Part shown: positions 17,565 to 26,571 of the stretch, one piece after another
Numbering within the stretch: the first letter of the stretch is position 1
Layout: each line of letters begins with the position of its first letter
From: CAILDB01 sp049695975
GTDB lineage: Bacteria > Patescibacteriota > Minisyncoccia > Phycocordibacterales > GWA1-40-21
Direction of reading: 5' to 3'
Length of the DNA: 64,000 nt
NCBI GenBank assembly: GCA_049695975.1
Contig: JBAVTE010000012.1
Location: 1 to 64,000 of the forward strand
Program-made: the position numbers and the translations under genes
Notes under the pieces: model-generated
What the model was told of the DNA's origin: nothing
The model's database searches: none
The model's input: only the letters and a program-made list of their open reading frames with translations

Positions 17565-18188
17565 TTAAAGATGCGTTTCATCTAGAGATTTATTGACTTC
17601 TTTTATTATTTCTTTGCGCATTGATTCTGCGAGCATTATTACATTTTCATCATAGTCATGATTCTCAAAAAGTCCTTCGAAACCTTTTGTTTTTAGATAT
17701 CCTAAACTTCGCATTATTCTTGCCACAGATAAACATTCAAGCCCTGGCGTAATACCTTTTTCTCTGACATTTTTCAGTGAACCTTTTATTGCCAAAAATA
17801 ATTCCTTATTTTTTTCTTCACCATGGACAAGACGCAATACCAAAGAAAAAATTTTCCCAGAAAAGTTTATAATTTCTTGATTTATTTTTCTTGTCCCGTT
17901 AGAGGTAGAACTCGCCTCGAGTTCGTTAGCTCTAACGGGATCATTTATAAAATTAATAGAATGTTCTGCTCCGACGATTCGCCAATATTCCCTTCCACGG
18001 ACAAGAGAAACCGAAAGACAATTAAAATCAGAAAGATGGTATCGCAACTTTGATTTTAAAAACCTGACTCCAGTAGCTCCTGCGCGAATCAGTCCAAAGT
18101 CTTCAGTAAACAAAAAATAAATTTTGTCTGCATCTTTACGTTGTAAACTTTTTAAAATAAAAGCTTCTGTATTATATTTGTGATGCAT
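17565..18188 (-). CDS. recO: DNA repair protein RecO
   Basis: About 207 residues from the ATG at 18188 (MHHKYNTEAFIL), which lies 4 nt past the ileS stop; the longer frame upstream overlaps ileS and is rejected. The N-terminal OB-fold (residues 1-80: TEAFILKSLQRKDADKIYFLFTEDFGL, GVRFLKSKLRYHL) and a helical C-terminal domain match RecO, which loads RecA on SSB-coated DNA. The zinc cysteines of some RecO proteins are not evident. Translationally coupled to ileS. Sequence similarity to the family is moderate and mostly in the OB-fold. Confidence 0.8.
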   Translation of the reverse strand: MHHKYNTEAFILKSLQRKDADKIYFLFTEDFGLIRAGATGVRFLKSKLRYHLSDFNCLSVSLVRGREYWRIVGAEHSINFINDPVRANELEASSTSNGTRKINQEIINFSGKIFSLVLRLVHGEEKNKELFLAIKGSLKNVREKGITPGLECLSVARIMRSLGYLKTKGFEGLFENHDYDENVIMLAESMRKEIIKEVNKSLDETHL

Positions 18189-18192
18189 ATGG

Positions 18193-21100
18193 TCAGGAAA
18201 TTTGGAAAGAAAAATCTGCCACATCTGATGACAATTGCCCGACATTTTCTCCCTTGAGAGAAAGAGAAGAAAAAGAAAATTCTTTTATATTTGTAGCCTT
18301 CAAAATATCTTTTTCATATTTTTCCAAAAATTTCTTGCCTTTTTCGTCTGTATGAATCGTAAGAGCAACTACATCGCTCGGACTCAAACCTTTAGTTTTT
18401 CGTAATTCCTGTAAAGCTCGTATCACTTCTCTCACAATTCCCTCTTCTTTGAGCTCCTCCGTCATCGTCGCGTCTAGCTCCACTCCTCCCGAAATACCAC
18501 TATCAAAAAGAACTTCCTTTACATTCAATTCTTCTTTCACAAGGAGACTAAGCGACTCATCTGTAGATATTTTTTGATTTTTTATTTTAACCGACAAAAG
18601 TGGCTGTCTGACTTTTATGCCAAGCCTTGTTCTTGCCTCAAGCCCTAGGGAAACCACTTCTCTCACTTGTTTCATTTCTTCTATGATTGTTTTTTCTTCA
18701 CCCGAAAGATCCCCGACAAAGTTTTCCGGCCAATTTTCCAAGTGAACACTTTCCTTTTGTAATCCTCCAGTAATTTTTAAATACAAATCTTCTGCAAGAA
18801 AAGGCATTGATGGTGCCAAAAGTTTAGAAAATTCCAAGATCACTGTTTTTGTGGTAAACATTGCTGAGTTTTTGTCTTTTTCATCTTCAGATTTGAATCT
18901 GTCACGAGATCTTCTCAAAAACCATGTCGAAAGATCATCCACAAAGTCCCCGATAGGTCTCACTGCTTTGTCTAGCTCGTAACCATCTGTAAACTTTGTA
19001 ATTTCAGTTGCTGTTTCTTTTAATCTCGTAAGAATCCATCTATCTAAAATATTTGTTGGGTTTTTGTATTCTTCAGATTTAGTAATATCCAAGTCAAAAC
19101 CCCCATACATTTCAAAAAATGTATAAACATTTTGAAGTCTCATAATAATTTTCTTCAAAATTTCATCCACACCCTTGTCAGAAACTCTCAAATCTTCCGC
19201 TTTTACAACAGGTGAAGATAAAAGATAATATCTCAAAGCATCGGCACTATATGTACTTACAAGATCCATTGGACTCGTGTAATTTTTCAAACTCTTTGAC
19301 ATTTTTTGTCCATCTGATGCCAGGACAATCCCATTTACCATAACATTTTTGTATGATGATCTCCCAAAAAGTGCCACAGAAAGTACCAACATTGAATAAA
19401 ACCATCCTCTTGTTTGATCCACCCCTTCAGAAATAAAGTCGGCAGGAAAACCAATGCCTTTTTCTGGATTAAATTTATTCAAATTTTCAAATGGATAATG
19501 AGACTCGGCATAAGGCATAGATCCAGATTCAAACCAACAATCAAAAACTTCAGGGATTCTTTTCATAGTTCCACCACATTTACATTTCAAAGTGACTTCA
19601 TCTATAAAAGGTCTATGCAGATCAAGTTCATAATTTCTATTGTGTGGAATAGGCGAAAAAGGGATTTCTCTTATTTCGGAATTTTCAATAAAAGCTACTC
19701 CCTGCTCTTTTGTTTTGAGTGCTTCGGTTCTATTTAAACCTTGCACCCCACAAAACATAAGCCAGATGGGAGTATTGTGAGAAATAATTAAAATATTTTT
19801 ATCTTCATTTTTCGCATCTATTTCATAGAGAAAATCCGTCATCCTTTTTTTGACATTTTCATAATTTTCTCCTCCGCGCGGAGTCTTTGTAAATTTTTCT
19901 TCTCTAGTACCAAAAAATGCTTGATACTCGAGGCCTTTCTTGCCATCAAATTCTCCACCGTAAATTTCATGAAGCCTCTCATCGTAGATAATTTTGTCTT
20001 TTGAATAACCGATATTTTCTGCAATTATTTCAGCAGTTTCTTTTGTCCTCATAAAAGGAGAACAATAAATAATGTCTATCTTATCTTTTAGTTTTTTTGC
20101 GGCAGCGACTGCTTGTTCTCTACCTACTGCAGTGAGATGATTTATAGATTTTGGATTTGAACTCAAGATTCCAGAAACATTGCTTTCTGCTTCGCCGTGT
20201 CTCACAATCAAAAATTTATTTTTACTTTTTGTCCTTTCTTTTATTTCTTCAATTGAGCCAATAAATTCTTTTTCTGGACAACAGTCACATTTCCATACAG
20301 GAAGCGGTGCACCCCAAAATCTGGATCGTGAAATAGACCAATCGCGAACATTTTCGAGCCATTTACCAAATCTTCCATCTCCCACTTCTTCTGGAACCCA
20401 TTTTATTTTTTTATTTTCTTCTACAAGCTTATCTTTTAATTGAGTTACCTCTACAAACCATGAGCTTGTAGCATAATTGAGAAGAGGTGTCTGACATCTC
20501 CAACAATGTGGATATGAGTGAATAAACTTTTCTTTTGCATAAAGAGTCCCCTTTCCAGCCAAAAACTTGATGATTTCAATATCGGCGAGCTGGGGATTTT
20601 CTATTGGTTTAACCTGTGCTTCGTGAAAATCTATTACTTCTTTTTTAAATCTACCATCCATTCCGACATGTTGAATAAAAGGTAATTTTTGCTCTTTACC
20701 CAAATTCATATCATCTTCTCCAAATGCAGGTGCAATATGAACTATTCCAGTACCGTCTTCTGTAGTAACAAAAGATGCACCATAAACTTTAAAACCATTT
20801 TCTATATTTTTTAAATCAGCATTATTATAATAATCAAAAAGTGGTTTGTAAAACATTCCGATAAGTGCATTGCCCTCAGTTTTTTCTAAGATTTCATATT
20901 TTTCTTTTATAACAGAAAGTCTAGCTTCAGCCAAAATAAATTTCTCATTTCCAATTTTTATTTTTACATAATCTACTTCTGGATTGACTGCCAAAGCAAC
21001 ATTCCCAGGCAAAGTCCATGGGGTCGTCGTCCAAGCCAAAAAGAATGTTCCAGGCTCATCTACAAGCTCAAATTTGACTGTGACAGATATATCGGTGATA

Positions 21101-21762
21101 TCCTTGTATCCTTGACCGACTTCAAAATTGGATAAAGTGGTACCACAATGAGGGCATAAATGCATGGACTTGAATCCTTCATAAAGTAAGCTTTTTTTGT
21201 GTAATTCTTTGAAAATCCACCATACTGTTTCAGTATATGTAGGGCTCATTGTCCGATAGTCGTTTTCCATATCTACAAAGCGACCCATTCTCGGAATTAC
21301 TTTTTTCCATACATCTGCATAAGTAAAAATCTTTGTCCTCGCTACATCATTAAATTTTTCTATACCATATTCTTCAATATCTTTTTTTGATTTTAAACCT
21401 ATTTCATCGGCAACAATATTTTCAATAGGCAAACCATGCGTATCCCAACCCCATCTTCGAGCAACATGATTTCCTTTCATTGTTTGATATCTACCTACAT
21501 AGTCTTTCATTGTTCCAGCAAGAATGTGACCATAATGTGGAAGCCCGGTGGCAAAAGGCGGACCATCATAAAATACAAATTCACCTTTAGAAAAGGGTTT
21601 TTCCAAAGTTTTTTTGAAAATTTCGTTTTCTTGCCAAAATTGTAGGATTTCCTCCTCTCTTTCCGCAATTTTGCTCTTTTTTGTGGAATTTAAGGTCTCG
21701 CCTCCAAGAGAGTTCCCGGATTTTTCCTTTTCTTGTGTTTTTTCTTGGGGTTTTTTAGACAT
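18193..21762 (-). CDS. ileS: Isoleucyl-tRNA synthetase with inserted histidine-phosphatase domain
   Basis: About 1189 residues from MSKKPQ (ATG at 21762). The HIGH-like motif PHYGH is near residue 77 and KMSKS (QKMSKSLKN) near residue 820. The editing domain and CPHCGTTLSN precede the insertion, and C-terminal anticodon and tail domains follow. Between the pair CDCC (about residue 505) and CKCGGTMKRIPEVFDCWFESG lies a complete histidine-phosphatase domain of about 175 residues. It has RHGE at 521-524, SPFMRTKETAEII, DERLHEIYGGEFDG and SHNTPIW (His about 662), so all four catalytic positions are present. The extended -10 TGCTAAAAT near 21785 sits over an upstream in-frame ATG, favouring the start at 21762. 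recO follows 4 nt after the stop. Confidence 0.93.
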   Translation of the reverse strand: MSKKPQEKTQEKEKSGNSLGGETLNSTKKSKIAEREEEILQFWQENEIFKKTLEKPFSKGEFVFYDGPPFATGLPHYGHILAGTMKDYVGRYQTMKGNHVARRWGWDTHGLPIENIVADEIGLKSKKDIEEYGIEKFNDVARTKIFTYADVWKKVIPRMGRFVDMENDYRTMSPTYTETVWWIFKELHKKSLLYEGFKSMHLCPHCGTTLSNFEVGQGYKDITDISVTVKFELVDEPGTFFLAWTTTPWTLPGNVALAVNPEVDYVKIKIGNEKFILAEARLSVIKEKYEILEKTEGNALIGMFYKPLFDYYNNADLKNIENGFKVYGASFVTTEDGTGIVHIAPAFGEDDMNLGKEQKLPFIQHVGMDGRFKKEVIDFHEAQVKPIENPQLADIEIIKFLAGKGTLYAKEKFIHSYPHCWRCQTPLLNYATSSWFVEVTQLKDKLVEENKKIKWVPEEVGDGRFGKWLENVRDWSISRSRFWGAPLPVWKCDCCPEKEFIGSIEEIKERTKSKNKFLIVRHGEAESNVSGILSSNPKSINHLTAVGREQAVAAAKKLKDKIDIIYCSPFMRTKETAEIIAENIGYSKDKIIYDERLHEIYGGEFDGKKGLEYQAFFGTREEKFTKTPRGGENYENVKKRMTDFLYEIDAKNEDKNILIISHNTPIWLMFCGVQGLNRTEALKTKEQGVAFIENSEIREIPFSPIPHNRNYELDLHRPFIDEVTLKCKCGGTMKRIPEVFDCWFESGSMPYAESHYPFENLNKFNPEKGIGFPADFISEGVDQTRGWFYSMLVLSVALFGRSSYKNVMVNGIVLASDGQKMSKSLKNYTSPMDLVSTYSADALRYYLLSSPVVKAEDLRVSDKGVDEILKKIIMRLQNVYTFFEMYGGFDLDITKSEEYKNPTNILDRWILTRLKETATEITKFTDGYELDKAVRPIGDFVDDLSTWFLRRSRDRFKSEDEKDKNSAMFTTKTVILEFSKLLAPSMPFLAEDLYLKITGGLQKESVHLENWPENFVGDLSGEEKTIIEEMKQVREVVSLGLEARTRLGIKVRQPLLSVKIKNQKISTDESLSLLVKEELNVKEVLFDSGISGGVELDATMTEELKEEGIVREVIRALQELRKTKGLSPSDVVALTIHTDEKGKKFLEKYEKDILKATNIKEFSFSSLSLKGENVGQLSSDVADFSFQIS

Positions 21763-21848
21763 TTTTTTATAAAAAGCTTGAAATCCCATTTTAGCAGTTT
21801 TTACAAAAAAAAGAAATCTCAAAAATTATTGAACTATATTTAAAAAAA

Positions 21849-21880
21849 GTCACCGGCACGCATAGAAGCGATTCGGTGAC
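21849..21880 (-). terminator. argS terminator
   Basis: A 7-bp stem (gtcaccg/cggtgac, 21849-21855 with 21874-21880) has a nested cgc/gcg pair. On the minus strand it is followed by seven T's. It lies 11 nt past a small basic reading frame and about 125 nt past argS. Confidence 0.85.
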
Positions 21881-21890
21881 CTTGCTTTTT

Positions 21891-22004
21891 TTAGACCTTT
21901 AGTCTAGAACCAGGTTTTCTCACTCTGCGTCTCGACACATTGGAATATGGATGATTACCATATACTGAGTTTGAAATCCTAACATACTCAATAGGAAAAA
22001 CCAA
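21891..22004 (-). CDS. Candidate 37-residue basic protein downstream of argS
   Basis: A frame of 37 codons opens with TTG at 22004, 1 nt after the argS stop, and closes with TAA at 21891, 11 nt before a strong terminator. The product has an aromatic first half (FPIEYVRISNSVYGNHPYS) and a strongly basic end (NVSRRRVRKPGSRLKV). That is an orderly composition unlike random AT-rich sequence and reminiscent of very small ribosomal or RNA-binding proteins. No ATG is available and I recognise no family. Its fit between the argS stop and the terminator is the main support. Confidence 0.4.
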   Translation of the reverse strand: MVFPIEYVRISNSVYGNHPYSNVSRRRVRKPGSRLKV

Positions 22005-22005
22005 A

Positions 22006-23748
22006 TTACATTTTTTCCATCACTTTAATTCCAAGAAGTTTTAGGCCATTTTCCATCACAATAGAAAAAGCTTCCGTAAGAGCGATCTTGTAAGGGGAAT
22101 TCAGATCTTCCTTATTTACGATTTTCCCTTCGGCATAAAAATTGTTGAATGCCGACGCGGTCTCGATCAAATATGTAGCAATATGACTTGGCGAATAGTC
22201 CTTCCCTGCCCTTTCCACTATTTCAGGGAATTTGTAAAGATTTTTTTCAAGTTCTGAAATATTGCTATTTGGTTTTTTAAAATCTGCTTTTATTTTTTCT
22301 TCTTTTGCTTTTCTCAAAATAGATTTGGCGCGAGCATAAGAATATTGTAGATATGGACCAGAATCACCTTCAAAAGAAATAGACTTATCAAAATCAAAAA
22401 TAATATCTTTTCCGGTGACTTGTTTTAAAATTGAATATTTCAAAGCTCCAACTGCCACTTTTTCAGTAACTTTTTCTTTTTCGCTGTCTTTCATGTCTCT
22501 GTCAAAAATTTTCTTCGCAACTTCCACTTTAATTTTCTCAATCAGAGAAATAGCTGTAATGACATCTCCTGTTCTAGAAGACATCTTCCCTTCTGGGAGA
22601 CGAAGCATTCCGTGAGAGACATGAAAAGTTTTTGAGGCAAGGTCGGGGAAAATAAAACTCATCGCTTTCAGAAGCACCTTGAAATAATCGCTTTGTTCAT
22701 TGGCGGTAATAATAATAGACTTTTCATAATGGCAACTATCATATTTAAATTTAGCCAAACCAAGATCCTTTGCCTCGTATGTCGGCAATCCCTCAGAATT
22801 TATAAATACGCGAGTATGTAAGCCATAATTTTCTCCTTTAAAAATAACCGCCCCATTACTTTTTTCAAAAATTCCTTTTTCAAGATTTTCAAGAACGATT
22901 TTGGTACCAAAATCAGTGGTCTGACTTTCGAAAAAATATTTATTAAATTTGGTATCTAAAATTTTGTATATTTTCTCAAATCCAATCAGGGAAACTTTTC
23001 TGCCAACTTTGTAGATTTTGTTTATTTCAATATTATCTTTTAAATAAATACTTTTGTTTATTTTTACAATTTCTGCCTTGGCAACATCACTCGCCTCATA
23101 ATTTTTGGCTCCCAGAGCATACGCCTGACCCCAAATCAGAGTATCTTTTGATAAATTTAAAAAACTTCCAAAAAATTTCTTCTTTGCATTTGGATCTTCC
23201 GCAAGCATTTTTCTTACACCCCAAATAGTTTTGGCTACATGCAGTCCTACATCCCCCTGATAACAGGCACGAAGAACTTTGGCCCCATTGGCCTCAATAA
23301 TCCTAGAGACTGATTCCCCTATCGCATTGCTCATCAAGTGACCAATATGAAATTCTTTGAACGGATTTGGATCTGTGTATTCCACTACAACTTTTTGATT
23401 GTTGAGATTTTTATTTTGTCCAAATTTCTCGCCAAATTTTATAATTTCTTTTGTTTTTCCTTCAAAAAATTTGGAGGAAAGATAAAAATTTATAAATCCA
23501 GGACCGGCAACCTCTACTTTTTCAATTTCTGACGGTTTCTGTGTATTTATTTTTTCTACAAGTTTTCCAGCAAGTTCTCGTGGATTTTGGGCAAGTTTTT
23601 TGGCAAGAACCATTGCAATATTTGAAGAATAATCCCCATTGGCAAATTCCTCGGGATGTTCGAGCTCTATTTTCCCTACTTTTTCATCTTCCACACCAAT
23701 AGCCATAAGCGCCCCCTTTATTATATTGTCCAGAATCTCTGTAATCAT
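22006..23748 (-). CDS. argS: Arginyl-tRNA synthetase
   Basis: 580 residues, class I. The N-terminal Add-1 domain spans residues 1-95. The HIGH motif is FHIGH (EFHIGHLMSNAIGES) near residue 135. The KMSKS position reads EGKMSSRTGDVI, as is common in ArgRS. The C-terminal DALR anticodon-binding domain contains GPYLQYSYARAKSILRKA and PYKIALTEAFSIVMENGLKLLGI. TATTAT lies 6 nt before the ATG, so a leaderless mRNA is possible even though a flavoprotein gene ends 12 nt upstream. A candidate small gene and the terminator at 21849 follow. Confidence 0.96.
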   Translation of the reverse strand: MITEILDNIIKGALMAIGVEDEKVGKIELEHPEEFANGDYSSNIAMVLAKKLAQNPRELAGKLVEKINTQKPSEIEKVEVAGPGFINFYLSSKFFEGKTKEIIKFGEKFGQNKNLNNQKVVVEYTDPNPFKEFHIGHLMSNAIGESVSRIIEANGAKVLRACYQGDVGLHVAKTIWGVRKMLAEDPNAKKKFFGSFLNLSKDTLIWGQAYALGAKNYEASDVAKAEIVKINKSIYLKDNIEINKIYKVGRKVSLIGFEKIYKILDTKFNKYFFESQTTDFGTKIVLENLEKGIFEKSNGAVIFKGENYGLHTRVFINSEGLPTYEAKDLGLAKFKYDSCHYEKSIIITANEQSDYFKVLLKAMSFIFPDLASKTFHVSHGMLRLPEGKMSSRTGDVITAISLIEKIKVEVAKKIFDRDMKDSEKEKVTEKVAVGALKYSILKQVTGKDIIFDFDKSISFEGDSGPYLQYSYARAKSILRKAKEEKIKADFKKPNSNISELEKNLYKFPEIVERAGKDYSPSHIATYLIETASAFNNFYAEGKIVNKEDLNSPYKIALTEAFSIVMENGLKLLGIKVMEKM

Positions 23749-23754
23749 ATAGAT

Positions 23755-23760
23755 ATAATA
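23755..23760 (-). promoter_or_regulatory. Putative leaderless argS -10 box
   Basis: TATTAT (minus strand) ends 6 nt before the argS ATG, in the 12-bp gap after the upstream flavoprotein gene. It could be an internal operon promoter; no clear -35 is seen. Confidence 0.4.
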
Positions 23761-25053
23761 TCACAATTCTAATCCTTCGTCCGTTGCAGAACTTTTCCCA
23801 GCCACATATCCCGTAGTCCAACAAAGCTGTAAAGAATAGCCCCCCGAAGGTCTGTCGAAATCTAATATATCCCCAGCAAAAAACAAATTGTTATAAAGTG
23901 TCGAACCCATTGTTTTAAAATCAACTTCTGATAGGTCAAGTCCCCCACTTGAAACAATAGCTTTATCAAAACCCAAGAGTCCTGAGACTTTCATTTCAAA
24001 TTTTTTCAATTTTTCTATAAGAGCAAATCTTTCTTCTCTGAAAATTGAATGCATTTCTATTTCGCCGTCTATTTTTAGCAGATCTAGGATTTTCAAAAAT
24101 ATTTTTGCTGGAACTTCCGACAAAATTAAGTTTTTAATTTTTTTATTACTGTGTGCGTCAAAAAGTTTTTTGAAGTTCTCGTGCATTGCATCAAGTCCCA
24201 CACCAGGAAAGAAATCTATTGCCACTATTGTCTCACCGTATTGAAGCAAATCACCAATATCCTTGCTCATATTCAAGATGGTTGGTCCAGAAAGCCCTTC
24301 ATGTGTAAAAAGCACTCTACCTTTTTTATTTATTACTTTTTTTTCTGTCTGAAAAACCGATATTCCAACATTCTCCAAGGTGATCCCAGAAAATTCACTG
24401 ACCCACTCATCGGAAATTTTAATTGGTACAAGCGATGGATTTGGTTTCACTATTTTGTGACCAATTTCCTTGAGCCATTTGAAACCATCGCCAGTAGAAC
24501 CTGTTTCTTGGTGAGACATTCCACCTGTTGCTAAAATAAATTTTTTTGCTTTTATTTCCTCGCCGTTTTTTAGGATTACCGCAATTATTTTATCTTTTAC
24601 TTTTTTAAATCCTTCTACTTCCGCAGAAAGTTTAAACTCCACACCCACTTTTCTCGCCTTTTGAATAAGTGCATCGAGAACATCGAGAGCATTGTCACTC
24701 TCTGGAAACACACGATATCCTTCCTCAACTTTTGTCTTCACACCTAGATTATTAAAAAATTTAATTGTTTTCTCTACACCAAATACAGAAAAAGGAGTGA
24801 AAAGAAAATCGCCTTTTTTTCCAAATTTTGAAACAAAATTCCTCTTGTCTGGATCGGCGTTTGTGATATTGCATCTGCCACCTCCGGTCAAAAGTAATTT
24901 TTTACCCATTTCCTCATTTTTTTCAGTCAAAAGAACCCTTGCTCCGCTTTCTCCCGCTGTGCAAGCAGACATAAGCCCCGCAGGGCCCCCTCCTATTATC
25001 ACGACATCATATTGACTAGTTTGTTTTGTTTGTTTGGAAACTTTCTTAACCAT
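23761..25053 (-). CDS. HI0933/BaiN-like FAD-dependent oxidoreductase
   Basis: 430 residues. N-terminal dinucleotide-binding motif VVIIGGGPAGLMSACTAG (residues 17-34), then KKLLLTGGGRCNITN, which is the HI0933 family signature. A central insertion domain contains ATGGMSHQETGSTGDGF. The C-terminal FAD motif is NNLFFAGDILDFDRPSGGYSLQLCWTTGYVAG. Family members are NAD(P)/FAD flavoproteins; the substrate is not known for most. Cytoplasmic, upstream of argS by 12 nt and likely in one transcript. The closely related BaiN (bile acid) role should not be assumed here. Confidence 0.9.
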   Translation of the reverse strand: MVKKVSKQTKQTSQYDVVIIGGGPAGLMSACTAGESGARVLLTEKNEEMGKKLLLTGGGRCNITNADPDKRNFVSKFGKKGDFLFTPFSVFGVEKTIKFFNNLGVKTKVEEGYRVFPESDNALDVLDALIQKARKVGVEFKLSAEVEGFKKVKDKIIAVILKNGEEIKAKKFILATGGMSHQETGSTGDGFKWLKEIGHKIVKPNPSLVPIKISDEWVSEFSGITLENVGISVFQTEKKVINKKGRVLFTHEGLSGPTILNMSKDIGDLLQYGETIVAIDFFPGVGLDAMHENFKKLFDAHSNKKIKNLILSEVPAKIFLKILDLLKIDGEIEMHSIFREERFALIEKLKKFEMKVSGLLGFDKAIVSSGGLDLSEVDFKTMGSTLYNNLFFAGDILDFDRPSGGYSLQLCWTTGYVAGKSSATDEGLEL

Positions 25054-25132
25054 ACGAAAAGATTAGCACAAAAAAGCAAAATTTACACAAAGGAAATCTT
25101 TAAAAATATATTTTCTAACTTTTTTAATTTGA

Positions 25133-26389
25133 TTAAAGAAAAAGTAAATCTCTATCAAGATCATCAGAATCCGTACCTTTTATCTTCCCTTTAAGTGCTT
25201 TTTGAGTAGAAGCTAGGTAGACTACACGCTTGCCAAATTTTTCTTCAAGGTGATCAATCTGCTTGTGTATCGTTTCAAACTTTTTTGCTTTATCATTACT
25301 TCCAAACAAATCACCTTGCGACACAGAGTCTGAAACAAGCTCCTGCAAAACCACTCCTGTGGTGCGATATAGAACATTTGACTTGTGAATTTCCATAAAA
25401 TTAGTTTGTACTAAAGAAATTAAAATCTCTGGAGCATTTGTGGGAGAAGAAAGCGTGATTAAAAAATTTGAATATTTAAAATTTTGAGTTTTTAGAAAAA
25501 TGGAAAACTTCTTTGGTACAAGTTTATAATATCTCGCTTTCCGACATGCCTCCTCAATATTTTTTGACAATTGTGATAAAAGAAAAACCTTATCGTTTGT
25601 CGGCGGATGAAAAGTTCGCGTTTTTTGTATTGATGAGTAGACAGTTTTCGGTTCAGGATCTATTTCCATAAGATATTCACCATGAAGTTCACGATGGAGC
25701 ACTTCGTAGGGTTTAGAAAGATAGCATCTGACCCATTCAATATCTTTCAGTGCAAAATCTTGTGCAGTATTTATATTTTTCTTTTTCAAAAACTCCGCCG
25801 TCCTAGGACCAATGCCCCAGATTTTCTCAATCGGAGTCTTTTTGAGAAAATCTGGGACTGTATCCACGCCAATCACTGTTAGACCATTTGGCTTCACCCA
25901 TTTTGATGCCACTTTTGCAAGAACTTTTGTCGGTGCAATACCAATAGATACAGAAATGTGCAGTTCATCATTTATTTCTTTTTTGATACGCTCGGCTATT
26001 TGCCTATAGGTCATTTTGAGCGGAGGTTCGAGACCAGTAAGATCTGCAAAACATTCATCTATACTATATTCCTCGACATCATCCGCGTATCTACGAACAA
26101 TATCAAACATAAGTCCTGAATATCGAACATAAGATTCATAATCTCCAGGCAAAATTATTACATTAGGAAAATCTTTTTTTATTTTAAATATCGGCATACC
26201 ACGAACGACGCCGAGAGCCTTAGCTTCATAAGAAAGTGCTGAGACAATCCCCCTTTCCTCGCCTGTAACCACGGGCTTTCCTTTCAACTTTGGATTTTTT
26301 GCCATTTCTACGCCCGCAAAAAATGCATCCCCGTCCATATGAAAAATAGTTTTTGGTTTTGGTTTTTTGTTTGGGAATGTTTTGTTCAC
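25133..26389 (-). CDS. dinB: Y-family DNA polymerase IV
   Basis: 418 residues from a GTG at 26389 (VNKTFPNKKPKPKTIFHMDGD). A longer frame from a TTG at 26425 exists, but that TTG lies inside the -35 box. Catalytic palm residues: HMDGDAFFAGVE (first Asp) and YSIDECFADLTG (Asp-Glu pair). VVTGEERGIVSALSYEAKALGV and VSIGIAPTKVLAKVASKW are family hallmarks. HhH thumb: KIWGIGPRTAEFLKKKNI. The little finger follows, and the C-terminal region contains SDSVSQGDLFG, like the clamp-binding tails of DinB/UmuC proteins. Translesion synthesis on damaged DNA. Monocistronic; no LexA box recognised in the promoter. Confidence 0.94.
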   Translation of the reverse strand: MNKTFPNKKPKPKTIFHMDGDAFFAGVEMAKNPKLKGKPVVTGEERGIVSALSYEAKALGVVRGMPIFKIKKDFPNVIILPGDYESYVRYSGLMFDIVRRYADDVEEYSIDECFADLTGLEPPLKMTYRQIAERIKKEINDELHISVSIGIAPTKVLAKVASKWVKPNGLTVIGVDTVPDFLKKTPIEKIWGIGPRTAEFLKKKNINTAQDFALKDIEWVRCYLSKPYEVLHRELHGEYLMEIDPEPKTVYSSIQKTRTFHPPTNDKVFLLSQLSKNIEEACRKARYYKLVPKKFSIFLKTQNFKYSNFLITLSSPTNAPEILISLVQTNFMEIHKSNVLYRTTGVVLQELVSDSVSQGDLFGSNDKAKKFETIHKQIDHLEEKFGKRVVYLASTQKALKGKIKGTDSDDLDRDLLFL

Positions 26390-26424
26390 TAGCTCATTAT
26401 AAGTAAACCTGAGTTCGCTGTCCA
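26390..26424 (-). promoter_or_regulatory. dinB promoter, leaderless GTG start
   Basis: TGGACA (26419-26424), exactly 17 nt, TATAAT (26396-26401), 6 nt, then GTG (26387-26389). The predicted +1 is the G of the GTG. This near-consensus promoter decides the start codon. Confidence 0.75.
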
Positions 26425-26515
26425 AGAAAAATAAATGCCGTAAAAACTCTTATAGCTCGACTTCATTCGGACAAAATGTAAAATAATAATTTTCCACCTC
26501 ACTGCTCGCTCATCG

Positions 26516-26560
26516 AAATAAAAATCACCCGCCTTATGATGGCGGGCGATTTTTATTTTA
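26516..26560. terminator. Intrinsic terminator past the SWIB gene
   Basis: The stem cccgcc/ggcggg, extended by aaataaaaatc/gatttttattt, has the loop TTATGAT and T-rich arms on both strands. It lies 12 bp past the stop of the SWIB gene. Confidence 0.9.
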
Positions 26561-26571
26561 AAATTCCTTGA

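Noticed and set aside
21884..22005. Possible tRNA or structured RNA between argS and ileS
   Set aside because: No cloverleaf or T-loop consensus; better explained by the small basic frame and terminator. No tRNA or rRNA gene was recognised anywhere in the window.
25133..26425. dinB starting at the TTG at 26425
   Set aside because: The TTG is part of the -35 box TGGACA; the promoter places the start at the GTG at 26389.
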